64,000 bases of DNA from Psychromarinibacter sp048262455 (GTDB lineage Bacteria; Pseudomonadota; Alphaproteobacteria; Rhodobacterales; Rhodobacteraceae). The stretch spans positions 62,001-126,000 of the forward strand of contig JBLXFD010000005.1 of NCBI GenBank assembly GCA_048262455.1. Direction: 5' to 3'. The position numbers and the translations under genes are program-made. How positions within the stretch are numbered: position 1 is the first letter of the stretch; every line of letters starts with the position of its first letter. The notes beneath the pieces were generated by a model. The model saw only the letters and a list, made by a program, of their open reading frames with translations, did no database searches and had not been told where the DNA came from. This document shows, piece by piece, positions 7,477 to 15,992 of the stretch.

Positions 7477-8813
7477 GCCGCCGCCTCTGCCGCCATCAGC
7501 GATGACAGGTCCGCGAGGAACACCTGCCGGTGGCCGTTGGCATGGCCATTCAGCACGATGCGCTGCCCCGCGCGGTCCCAGGCCGGGTGCGGGTCCACCC
7601 GCCATTCGCGCCGGGGGCCCGCGAAGGCCGGGGCGCAGGGCATCCGCAGCAGCTCCCGCGCCGCACCGCCGCCCGCGGGGATCAGCCGGATCGGCACGGT
7701 GCCGTCGCCGGCGGACACCGGCTCGTCCGGGTAGGCGTCGGTCAGCACCGCGTCCAGCCCCGCGTGCCATGTCGGGTGGCCCGACCCCGCGTGCTCCGGC
7801 GCGACGACCTGCAGATCGCTCCCGTCATAGCGGAAACGCGCCAGCCGCAGTCGCCAGGCGCCGCTGTCGAAGGGCAACTTCAGCCGCCGCCCCACCCGTT
7901 CCAGCAGACGCATCGCCTCGCCGAAGGGCACGCGGGGGTTGCGGAAGGCGAGGTTCATCACGATGTGCCGGCCGTCGGGGCACCAGTTCGGATGGTGCCC
8001 GCCCCGCCAGCGCCGGTCGTTCAGGGCGATCCGCAGGTCGCTGCCTGCAGCGGTCATCGTGATCAGCCAGTTGCGGCTTTGCCCCGGCCGCATCCCCCGT
8101 TCGCGCCAGCGCAGGATGAACATGATCCTGTCGCCGCGCGGGGACCACTTGGCGTGGAAACCGTGAAAGCCGCCCCGGCGCAGGTCAAGGTCCGCGAAAG
8201 CCATGGGGAACCGCGCGTGGATCTCGGCGAAGCTGACCAGCAGGCGGCAGGCGCCGGTGGCGGTGTCGGTAACGAACAGCCCGTCCTCCGCCTCGGCGCC
8301 GCGCGGGGAGGTCACCGTCTCCGGCGGCACCGTGACGCCGTAGCCGGGTTGCACCAGCCCGGTCCGCGTCAGCGAGGGCGACAGGGTCAGTCGGCCGTCG
8401 GGCGAGACCACGTAGACCGGCCCGTCCAGCCGCCGCTCGTCGCCCGTGGCGGGATCGACCCGCACGCCGTGGGGCTGCCAGCACGCCCGGTCCATGCGGT
8501 TGAAAAACAGCGCCCCGTCGTCCGCCCCCCACTGCGCCTGCGCGCCAAGCTGGGTGTCCCATGCGGCGGTGCGGCTGCGGTAAACTTCGCGCCCCGTCTC
8601 GAGGTCGAGCACGACGACCGAGGCGGTTTCGCCGGGCCGGGGCAGGCGGCTGTCGTCCTCGAACTCCGTGAAGGCGATCAGGCGGCCGGAGGGGCTGATG
8701 GGCGAGGTGTCGTAAAAGCGGTGGCAGGCGGGGCGGCCGGGGGCGGAGATGGCGAAGACCGGCACCTGCGGGTCAAAGCCGGTGTAGGCGGGAAAGTGGC
8801 GGGACAGGGTCAT
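7473..8813 (-). CDS. TolB-like beta-propeller protein of the polysaccharide operon
   Basis: A 446-aa soluble protein with repeated blades of the TolB/WD40-like type: ISPSGRLIAF, VSPDGRLTL, WSPRGDRIMF, WCPDGRHIVM and AWDRAGQRIVL, each a short strand pair around an S/C-P-x-G turn. No signal peptide is seen. Similar propellers occur in oligogalacturonate lyases (PL22), but I cannot place the His-metal set of that family, so no catalytic role is claimed. Position between a pyruvyl transferase and a GT2, with tight spacing on both sides, ties it to polysaccharide synthesis or turnover. Confidence 0.7.
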   Translation of the reverse strand: MTLSRHFPAYTGFDPQVPVFAISAPGRPACHRFYDTSPISPSGRLIAFTEFEDDSRLPRPGETASVVVLDLETGREVYRSRTAAWDTQLGAQAQWGADDGALFFNRMDRACWQPHGVRVDPATGDERRLDGPVYVVSPDGRLTLSPSLTRTGLVQPGYGVTVPPETVTSPRGAEAEDGLFVTDTATGACRLLVSFAEIHARFPMAFADLDLRRGGFHGFHAKWSPRGDRIMFILRWRERGMRPGQSRNWLITMTAAGSDLRIALNDRRWRGGHHPNWCPDGRHIVMNLAFRNPRVPFGEAMRLLERVGRRLKLPFDSGAWRLRLARFRYDGSDLQVVAPEHAGSGHPTWHAGLDAVLTDAYPDEPVSAGDGTVPIRLIPAGGGAARELLRMPCAPAFAGPRREWRVDPHPAWDRAGQRIVLNGHANGHRQVFLADLSSLMAAEAAA

Positions 8814-8814
8814 C

Positions 8815-9873
8815 TCATTCCTCCAGCATCGTGCGCAGCCCAGCCTGCAGGCGTCGGCGAAAGGGGCGGCCGTCGAAGGGCGGGGCCTGCCGCGCCTGCG
8901 CCAGTGCGCGCGCCGTGGTATCGGGGGCGTCCATGTCCAGCACCTGCGCCTCCAGTCCCAATTCGACGAACAGGCCGCGGAGCTTCTCGTTCAGGTCGCC
9001 CTGCACGCAGGCCAGCATCCGGCAGCCGCGACTGCCGCCCACCAGCAGCGCGTGCAGGCGGTTGCCGATCACCATGCCGCAGCGGTCGTAGGCATCCTCG
9101 CACTGCCGCAGGTCGTCGCAGACCACCAGCTCAGCCTGCCTGCCCTCCGCGCGCAGCCTCTGCTCCAGCCGCCGCAGCCCGGGCACGTCCCGCGCCACCT
9201 GTGCCACCAGCAGAAAGGCCGTCCCCTCGGGCAGGTTCAGCCTGCGCAGCAGCCCGGCCACCGCCTCTTCCTGCCCCGGCTGCTGGTCGGTGCGGAAGCT
9301 GAGCGCGACGTGGTCCGCTGGCCCCGCCGGACGCTCCCGGTCGAACAGGTTCATCGCGAGGTCCGGCAGGATCCCCTGCGGCCGCAGCCCCTGCGCGCGT
9401 GCATACTCCAAGCTTCGCCGGTCGCGCGTATGGTGCGCATGCAGCAGCCGGCCGCGCAGCCGCAGCAGCCACAGGTGACGCGGGCCGAGCCGCTCGTAGG
9501 AGACGCCGACAAGGCAGATCCGCACGCCGATCAGGCGGAACAGCGCCAGCAACAGCAGGTTCGGTACGCGGCGCAGCAGTTCGGGCCAGCCGATCTCTCC
9601 CAGGTAACCGCCGGGGCTGAGGAACCACTGCGCCCGCGCGCCGCGCAGCCGTGTCCGCAGCAGCGCCAGCAGCAGGCGGGCGGTGCCGGCGTGTTCCTTC
9701 AGCGCGATGTCATCCGGCAGCAGCTGGCGGCGGAAGGCGGGGGGGCAGCGGGACAGGTCCAGCTCCACCTGCGCCGCGCCGGCACAGAGGCGCAAAAGTT
9801 CGCGGTTGATCAGCGCGTCGCCCAGGTTGTCGAACTGGGTTCGGATGCTGAAGAAGCAGTGGCCGCCGCTCAC
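8815..9873 (-). CDS. Polysaccharide pyruvyl transferase family protein
   Basis: A 352-aa protein of the CsaB/WcaK-like family, which puts ketal-linked pyruvate on sugars of surface polymers. Seen: the N-terminal NLGDALINREL, typical of the family, SPGGYLGEIGW, and the C-terminal IGNRLHALLVG that corresponds to the conserved (G/S)xRxHA active-site region. The start is a GTG at 9873 overlapping the Wzx stop by four bases (GTGA). It predicts an acidic, pyruvylated polymer. It could instead be one of the family's members with a different donor. Confidence 0.83.
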   Translation of the reverse strand: MSGGHCFFSIRTQFDNLGDALINRELLRLCAGAAQVELDLSRCPPAFRRQLLPDDIALKEHAGTARLLLALLRTRLRGARAQWFLSPGGYLGEIGWPELLRRVPNLLLLALFRLIGVRICLVGVSYERLGPRHLWLLRLRGRLLHAHHTRDRRSLEYARAQGLRPQGILPDLAMNLFDRERPAGPADHVALSFRTDQQPGQEEAVAGLLRRLNLPEGTAFLLVAQVARDVPGLRRLEQRLRAEGRQAELVVCDDLRQCEDAYDRCGMVIGNRLHALLVGGSRGCRMLACVQGDLNEKLRGLFVELGLEAQVLDMDAPDTTARALAQARQAPPFDGRPFRRRLQAGLRTMLEE

Positions 9874-11207
9874 GCCCGCGCCCCCTTCACGCCCGTGGTC
9901 CGCGCCAGCGCCAGCACCCCTGCCAGCCCACCGCCTCGGGCCAGCCCCGCGACCGAGGGGTCCACCCCCAGGTTGCGGCGGATGAGCACGATGGCGACGA
10001 GGTTCCATGCCAGCTTCGACATCCCGAAGGCCAGCGCCACGCCGTAGACGCCCCAGGCGGCCGCCAGCCAGGGCAGGCAGGCCAGCGAGGCCAGCAGGAA
10101 CCCGCCCTGCAGCGCCACCTGCTGCCAGTGCATCCCGCCCATCTGCATCAGCAGCACCGTCGCGCCCGTCAGGGCGTTCAGCACCATGATCAGCATCAGG
10201 CACCACAGCAGCGGCCACCAGGCACCGAAGGCCGGATCGAACAGCGACAGCACCAGCTGCGACAGCGGCAGCAGCAGCAGGACGGACAGCAGCAGCGGCA
10301 CCGACTGCAGCACCAACGCCAGGTTGCACTGGCGCTGCAGGGCCTCGCGCGCGCCGCTGGCGATCAGGGCCGACAGGCGCGGCGCCACCACCAGCGTCAC
10401 GGCCATGAGGAAGGTGTTCAGCAGCTCCGCCGTCTTCAGCGCGGCGAAGAACACCCCCGCCTCGCCGACCGAGACAAGCCAGCCTGTGAAGACGGTGTAG
10501 ACGTAGAAGTCGGCGCTGGAGATGACGCCGATCAGCCCCAGCCCGGCCGAGGCGTTCAACCAGTCGCGCGGCAAGCGCGGCCCCGGACCGGGACGCTGGC
10601 CCCTGACATGACGCCACGCCAGCACCCCGTGCCAGGCGATGACCGGCACCAGCACCAGCGCCAACGCAGCCAGCCCCACCAGTGGCCCGGCCAGCCACAG
10701 CGCCAGCAGCGCCGCCAGCGGCATCGCCAGCAGCCGCCACAGCAGGTCACGGGTGAACAGCGCGGTCAGGGTCGCCTCCTGCACCCGCAGCATGCCGAAG
10801 GTCATCTGCGACACCGCGTAAAGCGCCACCAACGCGGCCCCCGCCGCCAGCGTGGCGCCGGACAGCCCCGGCACCAGCCAATGCGCAAGGAGCACGAACA
10901 GCGCGGCCGCCACCGGCGCCCCCACCAGAACCAGCCGCAACGAGAAGGCGTAGACGCCGCTTTCTGCCGCCGGGGCGCCCTTCTCCCGCTGGCGCGGCAC
11001 CTCGCGCACCAGGAACACCTGCTGGCCGAGAGACCCGCCGATCCCCAGCAAAAGCGCCAGGCTGAACAGCACGCTGAAGCGGCCGAAATCTTCGGTGCTC
11101 AGCAGCCGGGCCAGCAGCGCGAAGAAGGCGTAGGCGGCCAGCCCCGCGCCGATCTTCAGCCCGAACGACAGCGCCGATTGCCAGACCGTCCCGCGCCCGC
11201 CGCTCAC
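9870..11207 (-). CDS. Wzx-type polysaccharide flippase
   Basis: A 445-aa integral membrane protein of the MOP/polysaccharide transporter superfamily, with about 12-14 hydrophobic helices along the whole length. The start WQSALSFGLKIGAGLAAYAF and the following LLSTEDFGRFSVLFSLALL are typical of O-antigen and EPS flippases. It would move lipid-linked repeat units across the inner membrane for polymerisation by the neighbouring Wzy. It overlaps the Wzy gene (ATGA) and the pyruvyl transferase (GTGA). Confidence 0.88.
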   Translation of the reverse strand: MSGGRGTVWQSALSFGLKIGAGLAAYAFFALLARLLSTEDFGRFSVLFSLALLLGIGGSLGQQVFLVREVPRQREKGAPAAESGVYAFSLRLVLVGAPVAAALFVLLAHWLVPGLSGATLAAGAALVALYAVSQMTFGMLRVQEATLTALFTRDLLWRLLAMPLAALLALWLAGPLVGLAALALVLVPVIAWHGVLAWRHVRGQRPGPGPRLPRDWLNASAGLGLIGVISSADFYVYTVFTGWLVSVGEAGVFFAALKTAELLNTFLMAVTLVVAPRLSALIASGAREALQRQCNLALVLQSVPLLLSVLLLLPLSQLVLSLFDPAFGAWWPLLWCLMLIMVLNALTGATVLLMQMGGMHWQQVALQGGFLLASLACLPWLAAAWGVYGVALAFGMSKLAWNLVAIVLIRRNLGVDPSVAGLARGGGLAGVLALARTTGVKGARA

Positions 11208-12514
11208 GCCGCCGCCCTTCCGGAACGCGCAGGCCGCAGCACCCCCGATTCACGTGCCGCGTAGGTGAAGAGGGTCGTCATCAGGATGGTCAGGAAATTG
11301 TTGTACTGGAACAGCTGGTTCATGAAGAACGCACCGGCCATCACGTAGAACATCACCAGCGGGATCGCGCGGGAGGCGGGGTGTTCGCGGCTGCGCTTCG
11401 ACCAGTAGCCGAAGGTGGCGGAGAAGACGATGCAGGTGGCCAGCAGCAGGAAGATCCCGCCCTCGACCATGATCTGCAGGTAGCTGTTGTGGAAATGCGG
11501 GACGTCGTAGTTGCGGAACTGGATAAAGACCCAGGCCGCCTGCAAACTGAGGTTGGTGCCGTTGTAGCCCTTGTAGCCCCAGCCAAGCAGCGGCTCCTGC
11601 AGGAACACCCCGAAGCCCCAGCCCCAAAGCAGCGTGCGGCCGGTCAGCGTCACGTCCCGCTCCAGCAGCTCAAGCACCTGCGCGCCGAACAGCCGGAAGG
11701 CGATCACCCCGCCCACGATGGTCGCCGCCAGCGCCAGCACGTAGAAGGCCCCCGCCTGCCGCACCCGTGTCGCCGCGCTCACCAGCCCCCGGCCCGCCAG
11801 CGCCACCGCCAGCACGGCGATCGCCAGCGAGGACCCCGTGGCCAGCACGAAGAACAGCAGCAGCAGCACCCCGGCCACGCGTATCAGCCCGCGCTCTGCA
11901 TAAAGGAACAGCAGGATCGCCACGGCCCCGCCCACCCCGGCGGTGATCTTGTGGTTGAACAGCCCGCGCAGCGGCTCCAGCCCGATCAGGCTGATCCGCT
12001 CATGCGCGTCGTGGTAGCGAACGCTTTCCACCCCCAGCAGGTAAAGAACCAAACCGGCCATGCAGGCGGCGAACAGCACCCGCCCCAAAAAGCGCGGGAA
12101 GGCGCGGGCCGGGATGCAGCGCACGATGATCAGCGAGATCACCGTGTTCAGCACCAGCGACGCCCCGTAAAGCGTGCTGTCCCGCGGCGCGTGGGACCAG
12201 GCGGTGGACAGCAGGTAGTAAAGCGGAATCGCGAAGATCACCAACTCACGCTTCAGCAGCCGGGGGCCCAGCAGCGCCAGCACCACGAAGGACGAAAGGT
12301 AAAGCCCGACCCAGGCCAGCTTGAACGCCGCGGGCGTGTGGTCCGCGGGCAGGTCCACCGGATTGGGCACCAGGAACACCGCCAGCGCGCCCATCGACGC
12401 CACCAGGTAGATGGCGGCGAAGACGGTGCCAAGCCGGGCGGCGGCCCACGGGGCATGCGGACAAGGGGCCGGAATACGGCCGTGCGCCACGGGAATGCAG
12501 AAAGCTCCGGACAT
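11204..12514 (-). CDS. Wzy/O-antigen ligase family membrane protein
   Basis: A 436-aa protein with about ten or more membrane segments and a large periplasmic loop bearing GRTLLWGWGFGVF and LGWGYKGYNG followed by HFHNSYLQIMVEGG, which is the Wzy_C signature of O-antigen polymerases and ligases (H-x-S/N-x-x-L-x-x). In this operon it is most likely the EPS polymerase. The start ATG at 12514 has no good Shine-Dalgarno, and an imperfect hairpin (about 12518-12545) lies directly upstream, so translation may be modulated or the start may be further in. Confidence 0.87.
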   Translation of the reverse strand: MSGAFCIPVAHGRIPAPCPHAPWAAARLGTVFAAIYLVASMGALAVFLVPNPVDLPADHTPAAFKLAWVGLYLSSFVVLALLGPRLLKRELVIFAIPLYYLLSTAWSHAPRDSTLYGASLVLNTVISLIIVRCIPARAFPRFLGRVLFAACMAGLVLYLLGVESVRYHDAHERISLIGLEPLRGLFNHKITAGVGGAVAILLFLYAERGLIRVAGVLLLLFFVLATGSSLAIAVLAVALAGRGLVSAATRVRQAGAFYVLALAATIVGGVIAFRLFGAQVLELLERDVTLTGRTLLWGWGFGVFLQEPLLGWGYKGYNGTNLSLQAAWVFIQFRNYDVPHFHNSYLQIMVEGGIFLLLATCIVFSATFGYWSKRSREHPASRAIPLVMFYVMAGAFFMNQLFQYNNFLTILMTTLFTYAARESGVLRPARSGRAAA

Positions 12515-12656
12515 AATGGATCCGAGTCTTTCGGACTCCGGATTGGCGCAGCCGAAGATCCGATTTCTTCAAGGCCCGAAGGCCCGGCGAAATAGCGGTC
12601 TTACCCTCAGCCTAGGCGCTGCATCCTCATCCGTCAACGCACCCCGTGGCGCTTCG

Positions 12657-14984
12657 TCAGAGGATCGTCCACTCGATCCGGCTGACGTCGTCCGTCTCCA
12701 CCGCCCCCGCCGGGGTCAGCGCCTTGATGGTCATCTGCCCGTCCGCCACCAGCACCGTCAGCTGCCCCAGCGTGGCAGAGCTGCGCTTTTCGATCCGGTG
12801 CACCGCGATGCTGCTGCGGAAGCGGCCATCGGAATAGGAGTTCTCGGCCCGCAGGTTGTCATTCACAACCACCGCCTCGCCTCCCACCAGCAGGACAGAG
12901 CCAGAGCATGCGTCGCTGCCGAACCGGGTATCCCGCAGGCTGACGCCCGTGATGCTGGTGTAGCCGCCGTCGCGCTGGAAGACCGAGCCGGCGGGATAGC
13001 CCTGCGCCTCGACCCCGCGCACGACCACCGGGGTCGGCCCGAAGCCCGCGGCGGGGCCGGAGACCAGCACCGTCTGCCGCACCGCGTCGTACGGCGCGGT
13101 GACGCCGCTGATATCGACCCGCCCCTGCACGTCGGGATGGGTGTTGGTGGGCGGCACCCGGAAAGCGGCGCCGTTGTTGCGCGCGACGTGAGAATCGCTG
13201 ACACGTCCCGACGGCAGGTGGATCCCCCCCGCCTCGGTCAGAGAGTGGGTGGCCCCGTTGTCGGTCACCGTCAGCCCATGCGCCACCAGCGGTCCCTGCG
13301 CGATTAGCCCGCGCCCGCCGTTCCGCGCGATACGGGTGTCGCGCACCACCCCCTGCGCCAGTTGCCTCTGCCCGACGAAGGCCGCGTCGCCGGTCTCGCC
13401 CGCGATGTCCTCGGCCCGCCAGACCAGCCCGTGTCCGTCATTGCCGAGGATGTCGCAATCCTCCACCAGCCAGTTCGAATTGCGCATCTGGATGCCGGCG
13501 TTCAGCCCCGACTGCACCCGCAGCTTGCGGAAGGTGATGTCGCGCCCGACATCGTGGGTGTCAAAGCCGGCGAAGGTGCAGCGATGGGCGCTGCCGTTCT
13601 CCACCAACACGTGCACCGGCTCTCCCGGACCATTCCAGTTCACCGACAGGCAATGCCGCGCGATGCTCGCCTGGATGTCGCGCACCACAACGTTGTGGCT
13701 CGCGCCGTCCAGAGACACCAGGTACCAGCCCAGCGACGTCCCCCGGATCCGCTGCAGCGCAGTGTTGGAGCAGTGGCGCAGGCTGATCCCGTTCTGGTTC
13801 AGCGTGGCGAATTCGTTGGCCGGATCGGCCGCGCTGCGGGTGTTGCTGACCGTCAGCCCCTCCATCAGCAGCCCGTCGTGAAAGCGGAAGTCAAAGCCGA
13901 CGCCGCCGCGGATCTCGTCGAAACCGCCCCAGGTCACGTTCTCCAGCCGCACGTCCCGCAGCACCGTCGCGACTCCGACGCTGGCGCTCTCGGCGACGGT
14001 GAAGTCATACTCCAGCGGCCGGTCGAGGATCAGCGCTTCCGCCGTCTTCGCCACCACCCGCGCCATCTGCGCCTGCGGCACGGCGTTGCTGTTGGGGGTG
14101 CCGCCGATGGGCTTCATGTCTTCGATCCAGACGTGATCGCCCACCGCGAAACCGGCGATATTGCTGGACCCCACTGTCACGGAGAAACCGTCACGCGCCG
14201 CGTCCCCGGTCAGGGGAAAGGTCACGGCCGGCGCCGCCCCCTTGGCGCTGAAGGCGGTCATGTCCTCCACCAGCGGGGCAAAGCGCGCGTCGCTGTCCAC
14301 CGTCAGCCGCACCCCGCCGGGGATGTTCACCGTCGCCCCCAGCGCAATGCGCCCGCCGCCGCGCACCACCACCTCGCGCGCCCCGGCCCGCGTCTCCCGC
14401 GCCGCCGCGTCAAGCGCCGCCTGCAGCGCAACCTCGGCCGCCGCGCCGTCAAAGCCAAGCCCGTGCCGCACCCCCGACTGCGGCGCTGAAAGGTCGGTGC
14501 AGGCGCTCAGCCGCACGCCCCCTGCGGTCTCCACCGCGTGATCCGTGGCATCCGCCGCCGCCACGCGGTAGCAGAACCCCGCGGCAGCCACCTCCACCAG
14601 GTCCCCCACGGCCACCCGCAAGTGGTCCGGCCCCGTCTCGTACCCCAGAACCCCGTCCTGCCGCAGGTCGTCCATCGTCCCGAAGCGATGCGCCACTGCC
14701 CCATCTCCGCCGGCACCGATCGTCATCTCCCGGATCAGCAGCGCCTCGCCGCCGCGTTCGCGCAACTCGGCGCGGTAACTGCCCTCGGACAGGTAGCGCA
14801 CCGGCACCTCGTCCATTCGCGGGATCGGCACCGGGTTCTCGGTGCTGAAGGTCAGGTTGCTGTCGGAGAAGACCGGGGCCAGCGTGTCGCCTCCGCCCTG
14901 GAAGATGTGCAGCCGGTAGTCGGTTCCGGCAAGCGCAGCGCGCTCCGTCTCGTCGAAAATGCGGTGAATGACCAAACGGCCCAT
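12657..14984 (-). CDS. Right-handed beta-helix protein with tailspike-like N-terminus
   Basis: A 775-aa protein. Residues 1-75 (IHRIFDETERAALAGTDYRL, APVFSDSNLTFSTENPVP, LSEGSYRAEL) resemble the small beta modules that begin phage tailspikes and fibres. From about residue 185 to the end the sequence is a series of short beta-strand coils (GISLRHCSN, VRDIQASIA, VLVENGSAHRC, WLVEDCDILGNDGHGLVW, GVVRDTRIARNGGRGLIA), a pectate-lyase-like parallel beta-helix. No signal peptide is seen. Such proteins bind or cleave polysaccharides, so in this operon it could be a depolymerase, epimerase or length-control factor. Whether it is catalytic cannot be told. Confidence 0.8.
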   Translation of the reverse strand: MGRLVIHRIFDETERAALAGTDYRLHIFQGGGDTLAPVFSDSNLTFSTENPVPIPRMDEVPVRYLSEGSYRAELRERGGEALLIREMTIGAGGDGAVAHRFGTMDDLRQDGVLGYETGPDHLRVAVGDLVEVAAAGFCYRVAAADATDHAVETAGGVRLSACTDLSAPQSGVRHGLGFDGAAAEVALQAALDAAARETRAGAREVVVRGGGRIALGATVNIPGGVRLTVDSDARFAPLVEDMTAFSAKGAAPAVTFPLTGDAARDGFSVTVGSSNIAGFAVGDHVWIEDMKPIGGTPNSNAVPQAQMARVVAKTAEALILDRPLEYDFTVAESASVGVATVLRDVRLENVTWGGFDEIRGGVGFDFRFHDGLLMEGLTVSNTRSAADPANEFATLNQNGISLRHCSNTALQRIRGTSLGWYLVSLDGASHNVVVRDIQASIARHCLSVNWNGPGEPVHVLVENGSAHRCTFAGFDTHDVGRDITFRKLRVQSGLNAGIQMRNSNWLVEDCDILGNDGHGLVWRAEDIAGETGDAAFVGQRQLAQGVVRDTRIARNGGRGLIAQGPLVAHGLTVTDNGATHSLTEAGGIHLPSGRVSDSHVARNNGAAFRVPPTNTHPDVQGRVDISGVTAPYDAVRQTVLVSGPAAGFGPTPVVVRGVEAQGYPAGSVFQRDGGYTSITGVSLRDTRFGSDACSGSVLLVGGEAVVVNDNLRAENSYSDGRFRSSIAVHRIEKRSSATLGQLTVLVADGQMTIKALTPAGAVETDDVSRIEWTIL

Positions 14985-15113
14985 GATCCTGCTCCCGTGT
15001 CTGCGGCAAAGGCAAGGCCCCCGGTTGGCGTGGTGCGAACCGATCGGGGCTTGGGAGGCGAGGGTAGGCAGGAGGTCTGAACAGCGGCCGAAGCCACCGA
15101 ACGTTGCGCGGTG

Positions 15114-15992
15114 TCAGCCGGGCCCGGCCCGCCCGCTGCGCGTCGCGATCAGCCACAGCGCGTGGGGGGTGGTGGTCAGGTAACGCCAGAACAGCCTGCG
15201 CGGCTGGGTCCCCATGCGGTGCAGCCACTCCAGCCCAAGCCTCTGCATCACCCGCGGCGCGCGCCGGTAATCTCCCGTCAGGAAATTGAAGCAGCCGCCG
15301 CACGTCACCACCCAGGGCACGCGCAACTGCGAACGGTGCATCACGCAAAACGCCTGCTCGCGCGGCTTGCCCAGCCCGACCCAAAGGACATCCGGCTGCG
15401 CCGCACTGATGCGCTCACAGATCTCCACGCTTTCGCCTTCGCTGAAATACCCGTGCTGGGTGCCCACGATTTGCAACTGCGGGTAAAGCTGCCGCAGCGC
15501 CACCGCCGCCTTCTCCGCCAGCCCCTCGGGTCCGCCCAGTAGGAAGAACCGGATCGGCCGCGTGGCAGAGAGCCCGGCAAGGTCATGGATCATGTCGGTG
15601 GTCGCAGAACGATCAGAAATCTGCGCCGCCCCCCGCACCATCTTCGACGCCAGCACGACGATCTGCCCATCCGCATGCACCACGTCCGCCGCCCGCACCA
15701 ACTCTCGGTAACGCGCATCGCGGGCGTGCATGGAGATGCCTTGCCCGTTGATGTCAAAGATCAGCCTAGGTGCGCCGGCAAAGGCGTCTCGATCAGCGAT
15801 GAACTGCGCCGTCAGCTCGTCGCGCCCGAGCGTGTCCACGGGATGACCACCAACCAGGAGCCGATGCCGCAGAAAGTCCCGCAATCCGCCGGCAACCGAG
15901 CCTGAAGGCCCTGCGCCGGCGGACTGGTCTCGGTCAGGAGGCGTCGTAATATTTGCTGCCATAGTTGGAATAGGCGCCGTACTGACCCCCAT
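15114..15992 (-). CDS. WecB/TagA/CpsF family glycosyltransferase (GT26)
   Basis: A protein of up to 292 aa that would transfer a hexosamine or uronate to the lipid-linked carrier sugar. Family marks are LVGGHPVDTL, DINGQGISMH, VVHADGQIVV (the ADG motif), FLLGGPEGLAEKAA, and VLWVGLGKPREQ followed by CGGCFNFLTG. The ATG at 15992 overlaps the autokinase gene by 59 bp; a second ATG at 15962 (MAANITTPP) shortens the overlap and may be the true start. The extended N-terminus is low-complexity and not conserved-looking. Confidence 0.87.
   Translation of the reverse strand: MGVSTAPIPTMAANITTPPDRDQSAGAGPSGSVAGGLRDFLRHRLLVGGHPVDTLGRDELTAQFIADRDAFAGAPRLIFDINGQGISMHARDARYRELVRAADVVHADGQIVVLASKMVRGAAQISDRSATTDMIHDLAGLSATRPIRFFLLGGPEGLAEKAAVALRQLYPQLQIVGTQHGYFSEGESVEICERISAAQPDVLWVGLGKPREQAFCVMHRSQLRVPWVVTCGGCFNFLTGDYRRAPRVMQRLGLEWLHRMGTQPRRLFWRYLTTTPHALWLIATRSGRAGPG

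Noticed and set aside
7473..8813. Calling the propeller an oligogalacturonate lyase (PL22)
   Set aside because: Fold pattern is similar, but I could not locate the catalytic His-metal set, so the name would overstate the evidence.
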